In this document: positions 12,701-26,700 of the stretch, one piece after another
How positions within the stretch are numbered: the first letter of the stretch is position 1
How the letters are laid out: every line of letters begins with the position of its first letter
Made by a program: the position numbers and the translations under genes
Notes under the pieces: generated by a model
What the model saw: the letters and a program-made list of their open reading frames with translations, nothing else
What the model was told of the DNA's origin: nothing
The model's database searches: none
Source: Bimastos eiseni
Lineage: Eukaryota; Annelida; Clitellata; Crassiclitellata; Lumbricidae
DNA: 64,000 bases
Reading direction: 5' to 3'
Assembly: GCA_959347315.1 (NCBI GenBank)
Contig: OY365809.1
Location: 5,027,647-5,091,646 of the forward strand

Positions 12701-15700
12701 TTGTTTTGAAGAAGTGCGATGAAAACGTAAGCCGTCAGTGCGAGACCCTGAGATGATCCTCCCTAAATGAAACAAAACAGAATGGGAGTGCACTTAAATG
12801 TTTTATTTAGCTAAAAGTAGGGACGAGGTTATAGGTACTGATGCTTCACAGCTTTTTATTTCTGTCGTCATTAATTATTGAAGTCTGAAAGCAGAATTAA
12901 TTGAGTTTGAGATTCCCACGACAATACCTGCATATCCGTGTGGATGACTCTACCCGACGGAGGTTCTGCAAAAGATCCATTCACAGCCTGGTTGGCTATT
13001 ATCCATTTCATGGTTACAGCAATCTTCGCATCTTCCACTGCGATGTAGTCATCTGCCTGATGGAAAACATCTATTACGAACGAACTCAACCTAAGACAAC
13101 AAAATCAACGATGAATTCGATAGTTTTCTTATAAAGTGCTTTAAAAAGTAAAGACTGATTCACAGAGTTTGGAATCAACTAGAAAATACCTAGGTTGTGT
13201 TTGGTGGTCTTCGTGCAAGACTGAATTTCGTCGAATTGCTTTAGACAGCTTATTATGGACATATCAGAGATGCTGTGCGACTGTTCTAGACTGCGAATTT
13301 TACATATACCACATAAAACATATAGACACACACACACACGCACACAAATGCATAGATATTACCACATAATTTTATATACCGGTACATATCTACACAGATG
13401 TATACATGTGTATGTATATGTGTGAGCACGTAAGAATGTCCGTATCAAAAGAACACACGTAGGCCTATAATGCGCACACAGTGCACCCTTACAGTCAATA
13501 ACAACTAATTGGTAATTATTCAAACTACCCTTAACATGACAGAGCATACCTACCATATGCTTCCACATGAGTCGCTATTTCCGAATGCGCTGAATGAACC
13601 ATCGGATCTCTGGTAAGTAAGTTCCCTCTGGTAACCTTTAAATCAATCGAACATTTAATTTATATATATTATTTTTTATTTACTCAGCCATTAATTCAGT
13701 CAACCAGTCAGTAAGCAGTTTAGCCAGTCATTTTAAAGAATAATTAAAGGCAAATACACCTTGTTAGCAAAGTAGCCACTGAGGTCTTGGGAATTGCAAC
13801 AGCTGAACGGTAGTTCAGCTGTTGCATCGTTCATCGATGTTGCATAGTTCATCGACACGGTAGAATTGGCATTGTCGAATTTACAAAGTTCAGATATTAT
13901 GTTGTCGTTACGAATTCGTACAAAGAGAGCAGTATGGGCACAATTGCCAATCATCTAGTACTGACCTGCGTTCATGAATCCGAGAGCTTTGCTCTCGATA
14001 TCCGCACTGAGTTGATTGGAGATGGTGAGGTACTTAACGATGTAGACATCTGGTGCTAAGGTCAACATGTTCTGTTCTCCGCATCCATATGGCATCTGCA
14101 ATAGGCTGTCCAAGCCCTTCACAGATGGACCCATCAGATCACCTGTACAGGTAAGACAAGCAGATCAATCACGATCAGATCATCTGTATAGTAAAACCAA
14201 TTAGATCGCCTACACAGGTAGACAAATCATAATTTTCTACCAGTGAGCCATCAAAATTCTGAGTCCATTGGTCGGCAATAGCTTCACAGGTGCTCATTTG
14301 AACAATGTTGTCAAATATTTAATGCTTAGCAGTCACTCACTCACGATGGCTTAGTGTATATATTATTACATTAGTTTTCAATTTTCCTAAAATTCTGCTC
14401 TAAAATTTGATAATTATTATAGCAAAGATACTGAAAATACTAAAATTTAACAATTGTGAGCAGCTACGTGGTCAATCAATCAATCAAATATACTTGATAT
14501 AGCGCCCCTTCAAGATATCTACTCAGAGGCACTCATATTTAATATGTATGACTAAGCTTAAGTTCAACTATTCTTTATTATTTTGTGTCTCAAATACAGC
14601 ATCACTTCAAAAGAATATTATTTAATAGTTAACGCTGATCACCAGCCTCGAATTCTGACAGTCGTTCAATTACAGAGCAAGCAGTGAATTGATGAGGACG
14701 AAAGTGATCCAATCAGTCAGAAGAGTAGCAACAACACCAACCAATGACTGTCAATTCAATATGTTCGGAGCCTGGAACCAGCGTTCCGGTTGGAGGCAGA
14801 GAAACTGGGAGCGACAGATTGTAGGTTGATCCGGATGTAGGAAGTTGAATGAAGGTTGAAGTACTGTACTGTTGTTGAATTCCCTCTGGCTATGAAAGAC
14901 AAAAAGTTGTTTTATAAATTGAATCACATGCAAAATTTACATTTAATTTAATCCCGTCATTTATATTTAGACACCTGCAGAGTGTTAATCAAACATCTTT
15001 TTAATGTGATGTAATATAACTATGTTTGCTAACTCAAGATAAATACCATGTATACAATAATCAGCACTGCCGGTGGGCAGCATACCTTGACGAGGAGCAT
15101 CACTTTGACGGAATCGCCAGCAACAGATGACTGTGCCGAAATTTCGATTGGTATCTGACCCAAATCTCCCGGCACAACCCAAAAGTAGACGGAAATAGCG
15201 TCGTCGCTATCCACCTGCAATGAAATCCAACTAACACATTGACGTGGAACAAAAATAATGATCGATAGTCCAATGATTAATGTGCTGGATCTTAATAAAT
15301 GTTAGGCCTATTAATTTGTCTAGTCCCGTTGTCCACCATTTTAACCTCGCCCGAGACAGCAAAATATTCCATTACTTTGCGTACCGTTTGAAGCTCTAGC
15401 GACCGAATTAAAAATCAGTTCACAGGCCTACCCATTTCAGTCGCTGTTCCAAAGGTAAGCTTACGAAGCTGAGCTACTTGTTTTAAAACGTCTGTTGTGA
15501 AATTTGATTTAAGGGTAGATGTCTACCTTCACATCCCTCGTCGTTGAGCCATTAACTGTGTAGTAAGAAGATTCCTTCAGCGTTATCACAACCTGGCGAC
15601 AAAAATGAAACACAAATGCGATTAAATCATTTACATACAGTCTGTCTACAACTACGTGTATTCGGGTCGACCCGCAAGTAAGATCAGGTTGGGAAGGGTC

Positions 15701-18700
15701 GGGTAACGAATAAGTGCAGATTAGGCGGATCGAATCGGGTCGAGATCCTAGTGGATCGGATTGGGTCGGTTCCCAAACCCGGACCCATTTCGACCGCCAA
15801 ATTATTTGCAAAGTTTAATTTTCATTTGTGTGCTTTTCACAATGATTCGTCTCGGTTAGCATCTTCTGTCCATGCGTTCATTGGCAAGAGTTCCTCAAGG
15901 CACCTGAGTAAGTTAGGAACAACAGGAGACACCAAAAGGCTATCGCAAGTCCATTGAACATGATACACGAGATAATCGGGCGCCATTTAAGTGTCCGATT
16001 CTTTGACTCACTGTACAAGAACCGAACAAGCCTGAGATTAAAATCTCTAACATGAGCCACCATCGCTTTAGCGAACCGCAATCCACATTGTTAATCAGTT
16101 ACAATAAAATAAATTGAATACGGCGAAGGAATTAGGGCGAAAACTTAGGGCAATACCGGATTTGTTCCTTTAAACACCGAACTAGGCTCTAGCTGTCGTA
16201 TGAAATAATTTTTCAGGAATTTAAGAAAAATAAAAAGGTCAAAGGATTGACTACAAGCGTGTGAGTTATCTGAGGATGCGACGCTGGGACTTATGCGGGC
16301 ATGGCTCTTACGTAGGCCTACCTAGTAATATATGGAATTCTTTACCATATACATGTATCTATGGAGAAATAAATGGAATAAAGGGTATCGGCCCTGATAC
16401 GTTCTCACCAATCAATAATTATTTTTATTATTATCTTATGTACAATGTAGTGGTCTGACTGTGTTGCGTTTTTACGAGATTAGAAGTTGACGATAAAAAT
16501 ATTAGTAAAATTAGCACTAAAGGCGGGTCAGGTCGGGTCGGATTGGCTTCAAAAGTCGGGTCGGATCCGGTCCGCTTTGGATGGATCGGGTTGGGTCGGG
16601 CCATGAAATTGGCCCCATAGACAACTCTGAAACCACAAAACATGTTTGTCGGTATTTAATTTATTCAAACGACAATCTTCATGGTCTACTTAGGACAAGT
16701 TAGTCAGTTTTGACAGGATGCAATAGACGTCAATAGGCCAGTGTTGTAAGCTTTTATGTATCCATTCAGAATTTTAAGTTAATTGTGAAAACTTTATGTG
16801 GATGAATCCCAAAACTTGTGAAGACAATCAGTTGATATCGCACGCAATACAGATAACGGCAATAAAAACAAAATTATCACCTACGAAAATGGCCTTTTGG
16901 GCCAGAAACACGATGTCAAATTTCTCAGATATACATATATGGCACACTTCCAAAATTTCAAAGCTCACGTTAAGCGGATTCGGCAGGTAGTTGAAGACGG
17001 TAACTTGGAGGGCAATCTCTTCTCCACGGATGACTGAATATGGAAGATTCGGAGAAATGAAGAACTGCTTGAAGACCGTCAACTACAGTGGAGGAATAGT
17101 CAACCAAACGTTAAACTATACACGATTTTAACAAATAAGTAGCTCAAGTGAGCAGCAGACTAGCAGTTCTAAAAAGTATAATGATGCAATGCCATGGTGC
17201 GTTTTCTACTGTTTAGTCTTTTAAAAATTAATCTACAGATAACTATAGTCGAAGCAGTTTTTTGCCACACTTTGCTGGCAGCATTAGAGGGAAGATCTAT
17301 GGAGAGAAGAAAATTATGGGAAAACAATATCTTAAGTCGAAAGACAATCTGAACTACGGGAAGAGAAGGGATATGCTGTCAGAAGCAAAGCGCGTAGAGA
17401 ACTCAAAGTGTCTCGTGAGTGAATAAAGGTCAAAAGTAACATCTATCCATTTCGTTCGCAAAACAAACGCCAAACCTTCACCCTGTATATATCTACTTAT
17501 GCCAAAGACATCCGAATGCCATGTCTTCTACCATTTGCAAGAAACGCATGGATGACAAGTCAACCGTGTCTCATCTAAGTGTCTCAGCGGCGGACCATAA
17601 GATCGTCTGACGGTGTTCCTCAGTCCAGACATAGTGTAATCTAGGCCCTATTAACACTGGATCGTACTGTGAGCCGTAGATTGGGGTAAGTAGTGTGCAT
17701 GCGCGTGGGAGTGTGTAGGTGCGGGTATGTGTGTAGGCGTGCCTGCGTGTAGGTGTGTGTTGTTGTTGTGTGTATTCAGATGCGTGGGCAGGCGAGCGCA
17801 TGTGTGTGTTCCAAAATTCGACATTTGCGACCTTTAGTTATCTGAACATTGCTCGCTCAATTTGGGAAAACAATTCTTAATAACTTGCCATCGCACAGAT
17901 TAGGAGATTGCCTGAATTATCGGAGGAACGAACGAACGAATTATGTGATAAATATTTATGTGGGAGATTGTCTGAATAAAACCAAAATTTTAAAAGGAAT
18001 ACATATTTATTCATGGCAAAAAAGACTAAAAAACTGCATTGTTCACCTGAGCTTTCTCCGCTGCAATTCCCAAACCAGCAACAGGGCTTATGCCAAAGGC
18101 GCTGGCCACCCAAGACGTAATGGTATCTGGAGCAGTGACTTGAATTGTGACTTTTCCATCGGCGCTATAACAATGAACACAACGACAAACCGTCTTCATG
18201 TTTTGCTGTGTAATTAACAAATAACTTTGTTATTGGTCATTCACATTTTGCACGCATGCGAGTGCGTAAACTAAGACGAGGTTGATGACAATGACCCAAG
18301 CGCCAGCAGATGTATACAGTATGTACCCTAACAACAACAATTCATTTCTGATCAGATATTGTTGAGCAACTGAGGCAAAAAATAGGTGTTTTTGATATTC
18401 AAACAATATTTTTCCCATTTACATTAAATCAAAATTAATCAAAACCTGAATAAATAAATGAACAAATCAATAAGCAATAGATCGATCAATAAATCAATAA
18501 GCGATCGATGGATCAATAAACCAATACCCTGTCGTCTCTTCTGTCCAAAGCCACGTCTCCGGAAAGTTCGTCCTGGGTTTCGTGGATGGCGGGGCCGCGT
18601 CGCCTCCTTTCGCGACTGGGCTGCCTCTCGCGACTGGGCTGCCAGGTGCAGGGGCTCCATCGTCCTCAAACGCTACTCCTCTGTCTGGCATCATGGCTAC

Positions 18701-21700
18701 AAATACACACGCCTCATTCATCTGCTGACTTATTCATTGTTGGGTCGGATATTGATTAACTGCGTCGTTAATTGACTTTATTGTCGGCCCTTGTTAAAAT
18801 GATTTCATTTGTTTGATTGGTTGATGCTTAACTAAGGAATGATGAAAATAAAACGAAAAAATGAACGATAAATTAAATGCAAAAGCGAATCATTGAATGA
18901 ATGGTTCGACTACTCATCTGAAGCATCTTGGTCAACAAACCCACGTTGCTTAAAATTAATCTCAATTCCATAAACTTGTCTATGTCATCCAATCTGACCT
19001 CTTGATTTATTTGTAATTTAACGATTCATACATTGGTTTGGTAGGCTAACGACAAACATAATTTACAGTATCTATTTAATCATTAACACATTCAATTGGT
19101 AGGCTAGCGATAAACATCACGGTGCATTTACCATAAATGAAGCTATCATCATAATGGTTCTCAACGTAAATGTATCCGTCTGTCAGCAAAACCAGACCAG
19201 CCTTCTGCAAGTACACGAGAAAAGGGGAACATCAGTTATTGCGTCAGCCAATATCAACGTTAGCTTTGAAACCTTTAAAAACAAGGAACCCCTCCACTGT
19301 TCGCATTCTGACATTGCCAGTCCCAAGCATGGGTAAAGGAGGCGGGCGACGCTGATGATCGTTGTCAGTACACATTGTTTTTAAACAGAAACTACTACAT
19401 GTTTAAGGCTGTAGATCAGAAATGTATATAAGGAACCTTCTTCTTCCTATTAGGACTGTGGAGCACCACCTGCGTTCGCGTGCTCACAACAGGTCTGTTC
19501 CCCGGCTGATGACTTCACCAGGTGTGGCTTCATTATAAGATTATTATATCAGCGCCTTAAACCTAATGACTTTTCCTTCTGCCTGGCCTTCAGTTGCTAT
19601 TCGGCATTGTACAAATTTCCTTGCTTTCGACAGATTATGTATATAGATGTTTTGTTCGTACTGGTTAATTTGTACATGTCGTGCGCTTGCAGACGTCTGA
19701 TTAAAGAATATTCTTACTTACTTACCAGTGCCGTTTTTATGCAAGTGAGGCCTTTGACGCTGTTGACGATAGTATTGCTTTGGAGGACCATCGAAGCAAT
19801 GTCCGTTGTCGTCGGTCGCCTCCTGCAGCGCACATTATGCGCTGGATGTACTCAAAGAGTGCCTATGCATTCCACACAGCCTGATCGGTTCATGGACCAA
19901 CTATGTTGTCTTCTATGTATACCATCGGTTCCCTTCTTACCTCAAAGCAAAACCTAGTTCCCCTCTTTTGTTGTTTGCTGATAACGCTTTGACTTTTATA
20001 GTTATACAGAGGCAACCGCCTTAGTCGAGAAGCTGCTTCAGACATCGCAGTGCTGCTTTGGATGAATCCAACCAGTTCATGAGGCACAGATATCCTAAAA
20101 ATGGTCCGCAGCACTGCATCCATTTTTTTATGTCTCCTTCTTTATAGTGTGCTTGGTCCGGATCTTGGACGATGCTTTGACCTCAAAGTCGGATTGGCTT
20201 AATACATCGCTCGTTCGCAACTGAATCCACCGCAATCTGCGTTCACAAGCTGACATGAACCAGAGTTGGGAAGTCTATGGAAATTGTGCCACATGTATGT
20301 CTGCTGGTCTGACCTTTGGCCTCATTTGCCAGCTGCAATGTATTTGAAATACTGCAGCACTGCTAATAGGTGGTATCGTAGCAGTGAAAAATCTGTTTTG
20401 CTTCTCCCGAATATTGCAATGAAACTTCAAGAGAAACTTAACAGAGTCGCTCCCGACCTGACAACATCAAATCACGATCAAAAGGGATGGTTTTCAAAAA
20501 CTTGCTGAACAGGGCAAATAAAGATCATGAAGTTAATTTCGAAGGTTGCTAGGCAACCTTTCCATAAAACCTCAGGGAAGTTTTTGTGGAAGTCCGAATC
20601 ATTGGGACAACCAGGAAGTTTTTCGTGACAGAACGAAGAAATCTACAGCGTTGCATGGATAGCAACCGATATACAAGGCTCCCTCAGATAACCTCGACTA
20701 GCCCTGCTAGATATTAAATTTTGCGCATTAGCATTATAATCTTAAACTCACAGTATTTTTGCACAGGCAGCCAGTGCAGTTCCTCCCGTGCAAATTTAAA
20801 GGTATGCCCGAAATTTTTCTGTTGCTTGCTAGGCGAGACGCGGTATTTCGAACCGATTGCAACTGATTTATGCACGATAGGGTTAATCCCGCATAGATGG
20901 CGCTGCCATAATCGACTCTGGCGCACATGAAGTCATGCAGCTGTGAGTCGTAGAGACCTCATTTGTTAGCGAGCACCGTACCAAGCGAATCTGACGCATA
21001 TGGTTGACACACAGGCAAAAAACATTCCTTAAGTGTTGTTCTGCGTGTGCTGATTCAATCCTGGTCCAGGGTAAAAAATCTCCTGATAGAGATAGACGCG
21101 AGGAAAGCGATGTCGTCGATTGGATAGATAAACTATAGGGCCTACTTTGGATACCTGTCCGCGACACCCAATCCAGGGTTCGGTCGGGGCCAGTTACATG
21201 ACATCCAGGGGCAAAACCAACATTTCTATCCGCTTGACCTCCACGGAATTTGACTTGGCACCGGAACGAAACGAGAGGCTTGCCATCGCGGGCTTGTAAG
21301 GCACATAAGGCCATAAGGCACAGCGCTAGTGAATAAGCTGGTCACCCTGACGTGGCTTGAGTGAGCGCTGAGAAATTTTTGAAGAACCACAATACATTAC
21401 ATTACATCCTCACTGTCGCTACCACCACCATCGCCATTGCCACCATAATCGTAGTCGTCACTGCCAGCCAGGGTCGTACCGAGGGGGACCAGCGGGGCCT
21501 ATACCTCTGGCGCAAATGTGGAAAGGGCGCAATTATAGTTCGGTATGGCCCCACTGCCAGCGTCATATTTAGTTAATTATTTAATTCAGGCATTTAAGCA
21601 AAATTCTTAAGATATCTTACAACGCGCTGCCTACACAAACACGTTCATCACAATCGTTGCCGATTAAACTCAACTTCAACTTCATGGTGACACACAATAG

Positions 21701-23745
21701 TTACAAATTCTGACTTACGTCGAGAATTGACTTAGAGTCAGCACCATCAATGAATCTGGGCCACCATATGCTGCGCTTGCGACGTTTGTCAATCCAATTC
21801 ATCGGACCACCGTAATTACTCTGCACTGAGTCGTAACCTTTCAAGTCTGTAGAAACCTAGCGCGAACACAATAACAGTGAAACATTATTGGATGGACACC
21901 TAAGGATGAAATACTCGGATTAACATTTACTGCAACAATAACTACAAGGACATACAGAGTGCATGTCTATAGTGACAGCGTACCATATCCTGAGTGATGT
22001 CGTTGCCAGACTTGAGCAGGAGAACGCTCATATCAACAGCAAGAAGACCAACGTACGATCCAGGATAGGCATTGATGGTCAGACTCGCATTCTCCGATGG
22101 AGTTGTTGATTCTCGATCAAACGATAGCGACACCTAATTCCAAACCAGCACCATCAACACCTTCATCACTAATATCTTCATCATTGCCATCTCCATCATC
22201 GGCACCTTTATTGTTATCATTAACATATCGATGATGATGACCTTCAAATGAGACGTCCTTACTCTGCGATCAAATTAAGCATCGCGTTTTATTTCTGCAG
22301 CTATATCATTTTCATCACTTGCATCATCATCTTAGACAAGGACATGCATCAAATTCAGATTTTTGGGTTTACTGATATCGTTGACAAATGAACTGCATCA
22401 TCGTCGTCGTCGTCGCCACCACCACCACCACCACCAACACCACCACCATCATCATCGTCATCATCATCATCATCATCAGTTCTCGACGTTGGCCATTTGG
22501 CGGGTTGGGTGCGAATAAATGATCGTCATTGTCCTTGGTTCAAGTTGGTGTTAGTATAAAATAACGTTATGAGACATCTATACAATACAATATATGTGCT
22601 ATTCTAGAAGGTGGAACCTTTTCAGTTATTGGACCCTCGCTTTGAAGGAGATCCTTATGGCACAGCGTTTTCTTCAAAGGGTCTGATCAGATGCGTTCTA
22701 TCGTAGCCTCAAATACCTTTAGTCCTGCTGGATCGGGGAGCACCTCTGAGCAATAGCCTTAAGGGGATGCAATATATACATTCATGTAATGAATGAATGG
22801 ATTGACAATTAATTAATAAATTAATTAATGAGGAGATAATTAGCTGGCCTCGCTAGTGTATCGCTTAAGGTTATCACTAAATGCACTGACCTCGTTAGCA
22901 AATGCGTCGCTCACAGAAACCTCTGTGCTGTCTGTAATGATCTCACCGGAGTCCGTTATGAACCAGACAAGGACTCGAATACTCGGAGCCGACTCCATCG
23001 CCAGCCGTTTGCTGATCCAAGTGGAAAAGGAATGCACCGTGGAAGCATCGCCAACCACATTGTTAGACAACAGGATATTTCCTCTGCTCAATATCTAAAG
23101 GAAAAAGGACTAATTGTATAGCTTAACCTCAGATTAATTATAACCATCTGAACCTCTGTCAATCAATCCAGTGAGACAAATTAATCAAATTAGTTCAAAA
23201 GTATGACTATGTGAAGTAGGCCCAAGGTAAAGAAAGACGTTAGGAAAGATTAAAATTGAAAGCAAAGCAAAAGGCAATAAGTAGACAAGAGTAAGATATG
23301 GCAAAATTAGCAATGCAAAGCAAAGAAAAGTATATTTCACCATTCAATTAAGATATAAAATAATTAAATTGATATGAACTTTATATATGTAATTAATTTT
23401 TATAGGGTCATTCAATCTGATTGGGTTGTTCACCTGGAACTGAAAAGCTGTGATCGGTTCTGTTGTTTTCACTGTGAAGACTGCGTTCTGATTGGACTAA
23501 AGACAAAAGTAACAACAGATTGTTGTGATAAAAAAGAGGAATACTTTTAAAAGTTACATAACAGTTGTGGCAGAAAACAGTTTTAGGAGCTAAAGATTCA
23601 GTCAAAGTAGTTTTTGGAGAGGTAGAATCTAACTTAATATTGTGACTTCTTCAGTCTAGTTAGTACACAATGCATCAATCTATGGTTGCTTTAAATAAAA
23701 CTATTGTCTCCCAGTGCAATCTTTTGGAATATTTAAATATACAGA

Positions 23746-23778
<33 letters not shown>

Positions 23779-26700
23779 GGAAAAGCAGGCTCGAAATCCG
23801 TTACGACAGTGAAAAGAAGATCAGGTAATTTTCAGAAGGTCTCCTCACTTTGAGGCAGAAGAGGCTAATGAGTAACGAATTGGTGGTCATAAAAGTAGCA
23901 GATTATGTCTAATTAAGAGTAAGTATTATCTCAATCAAGCTCGAACACGTACCTTTATCAATCCGTCCTCGCTGTTGTATGAAACTTGGATTCCTTCTTT
24001 GTCTCTTGATTTGAAAGCTTTGATGTAATCGCCGCCCATGACTGTGGAATTAGTTGCGTTGATATAAAACGACGGCTTCGATGAGACAAAAACATACTTT
24101 TATGAAACAAGGGTTAAGTGGAGAGCTGTTGATTACTAGGATTCACTGAACTGATAAAAATTGAACTAGGTCTAGTTATTAAAATTTAAAGATTGAGAAC
24201 GTGGACTGAAATTTATTTTAACTGTTCTTGACCTAATTATATGAAATCTAATAGCTGGTTATTTTCATGTATATCAATGAATTGATGTAGCCCTGGATCT
24301 GATTGATTGATGGATAGAATGGATGGATGGATGATTTCATCCATGCATTTAATCTCGTTCCTCACCCAACCATTCACCCATCCGACTGCCAATTCTTCTT
24401 TTCGTCTGTCTTTCCGTCTAAGAATCCACAATTCCATTTCTATCATTCCGTCCAACCTACCAATTCGTCCAACACTGACCTGGAGGTTAAAACTTGTCAC
24501 GTTGCTGTCAATCATTAGAGAGCAGCTCATATATCCAGTCGGTGTAATCGTGACGCTGATGTCACGAGAGGTGGTGGGTACGTATGTGTAGTTAGGTGCC
24601 CCACCCTGTACATGGTTCATTGTCACGAGAACACTAATGTTTCGATATACACCTCCGGGAAGAGTTATATCAGCTAAATCTGGAGCTGAACCATCCATGT
24701 TGGACAGTTGAAACTGAAAACCAAAACGAACACAATACAACGTCAATGCAACATGAGGATATGTATAGTCAATACAGAGAAATATAATTAAAAGCAAAGA
24801 ACTCATAAAATCTCATAAATAAATCAAAATTTAACTCACATAAACCCAATCAATTTATTATAAATTAGCAAGGTCGAGGTCATAGGTTGCCATTGAAAAT
24901 TCTGTACAATTACATAAATTATTACATATTATTATTATTACATAAATTATTACATATTATTATTATTACATAAATTATTACATATTATTATTATTACATA
25001 AATTATTACATATTATTATTATTACATAAATTATTACATATTATTATTATTACATAAATTATTACATATTATTATTATTACATAAATTATTACATTTGCT
25101 CAAGAAGTCAGTGTCACGAAACCAAACCTGCAGAACCAACTATCACAAGACGAACTAGTGAGGTCACAACAGTTTGTAATTGCTCAGTGATGAGAATAGA
25201 GACGAGTGATATGTGGCAGAGATAGAAGTCGACACATGCAGATTTTTAGGAGATGATTAAATGACGGAGGGAAGCACAGAATGATACCGAGACTAATGAG
25301 ACTGTAAAGGTGATTGGGTTAATTGAGCTTAATGAACAGCAATGCCCATACAACGTACAAGTGCAGTGTGAAGAAGGCCTGGCTTAAAGTTTTTAGGAGA
25401 AAACGGTAGAAAGTTCAGCTGATATTTCTCCGTTTTCACGTCGACCGTTGCATTTCCAGAATAAATGATTCCTGTAACTGTTTCGTTGACATTGGCCACC
25501 ACAAGGAGCGTTCGATAGGACAGCATGCTCCACGGATCCGGTGAGTGCCGGTAATACGAGGGAATCGGTGCGACAGCTATCAGGTCCTTTATTGTCAATG
25601 TTACGTCCGCTTTGCCATTCAACAACTGCAAGCAATTTATGTAGAGCCATAAAAATACTCTGCCAAGTGTAATACAACATAAAAAATGTTATCATAAGGC
25701 ATGATAACAAATATCATATGATAACATGATAACAAATATCATGTTTTATCATAACATGATAAAACATGATATAACACAAAAGAACTTAAAAATTATTAAC
25801 CGTTATAACAATCCCAAACCAGAAACATAAATAACATGAGTTATATAGCTCAAGAAGAACATTACATCATAAAGTTATAAATAAAAACCTTATTGGTTTG
25901 TAATAATAATGTGAACTCCAAATTTCGAAATCGCAACTGCGCACAGTAGTAATTATTCATGACACCAGCTCATTCACAATCGCTGCTGAGTATCAGCGAG
26001 GTTTTCCAGAGATGTTAACTGTTTAGTGGAAATCCGAAACCGGTTTCCAGATAAAATTGATCAGATAGGAGGAGAGGCAGAACATCTGCAGACGGTTCAT
26101 TGAGGATGAGATGCTTAGGAGGTGGAGAACAGGAAGGATTAAAGTAGGATTTCTTGAAGAGATGGACTTCAATTTGGGGTGGATGCAGATGACGGTGGGT
26201 GAGCGGAGGTATTGGTGCGGATATAAGAATTTAAGCAATTCAGAGATAGCATCGCTCCAGATTTGCAAAGGTAGGTTAGGTCCTTGTTGCAAAGCACATG
26301 CCTACTACACCTCTGATATGCTATTTTAGTTTTGAAGTCCAGAAGAAAGTTGCATCATGTTGAAGCGTTTATAACATAGCATAACATAAGCTAATACCAA
26401 TCATTAGAGTATACATGTAGCAGTAGACTAACCAGGTCTTATCTGGAATAAACTAATCTACATTAATTTTCTTTCCAATTATGCCCCAATAAATGCAATC
26501 TCACACATCACAGTCTAGACTACTGACAGGCAACTCCAGCAGAGACAGAAAAAGCTGAAGAACATATTAGGAATTGCTACCTGTTAAATAGCAACTGAAA
26601 GTTGGAGATGCAGATTATTTCTCACCTGAACGTCCATCACCTTCTTTGGATGATCCGAATTGCTGTCATAATAATATGGTTGCAACTGAGTGGCGATGGT

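Noticed and set aside
13733..13954. Open frame directly beside the thioester exon as an additional exon
   Set aside because: The phases of exons 13966-14142 and 13554-13635 join directly ([10 protein letters not shown]), gene B has the same junction, and the frame has no counterpart there.
20883..21314. 143-residue minus-strand open frame as an independent gene
   Set aside because: Part of it ([18 protein letters not shown]) is LINE reverse transcriptase sequence that continues in another frame; it is a dead retroelement remnant in an intron.
24911..25098. CRISPR-like array
   Set aside because: The 28-bp repeats are contiguous without spacers, AT-rich, and lie in an intron of a eukaryotic gene.
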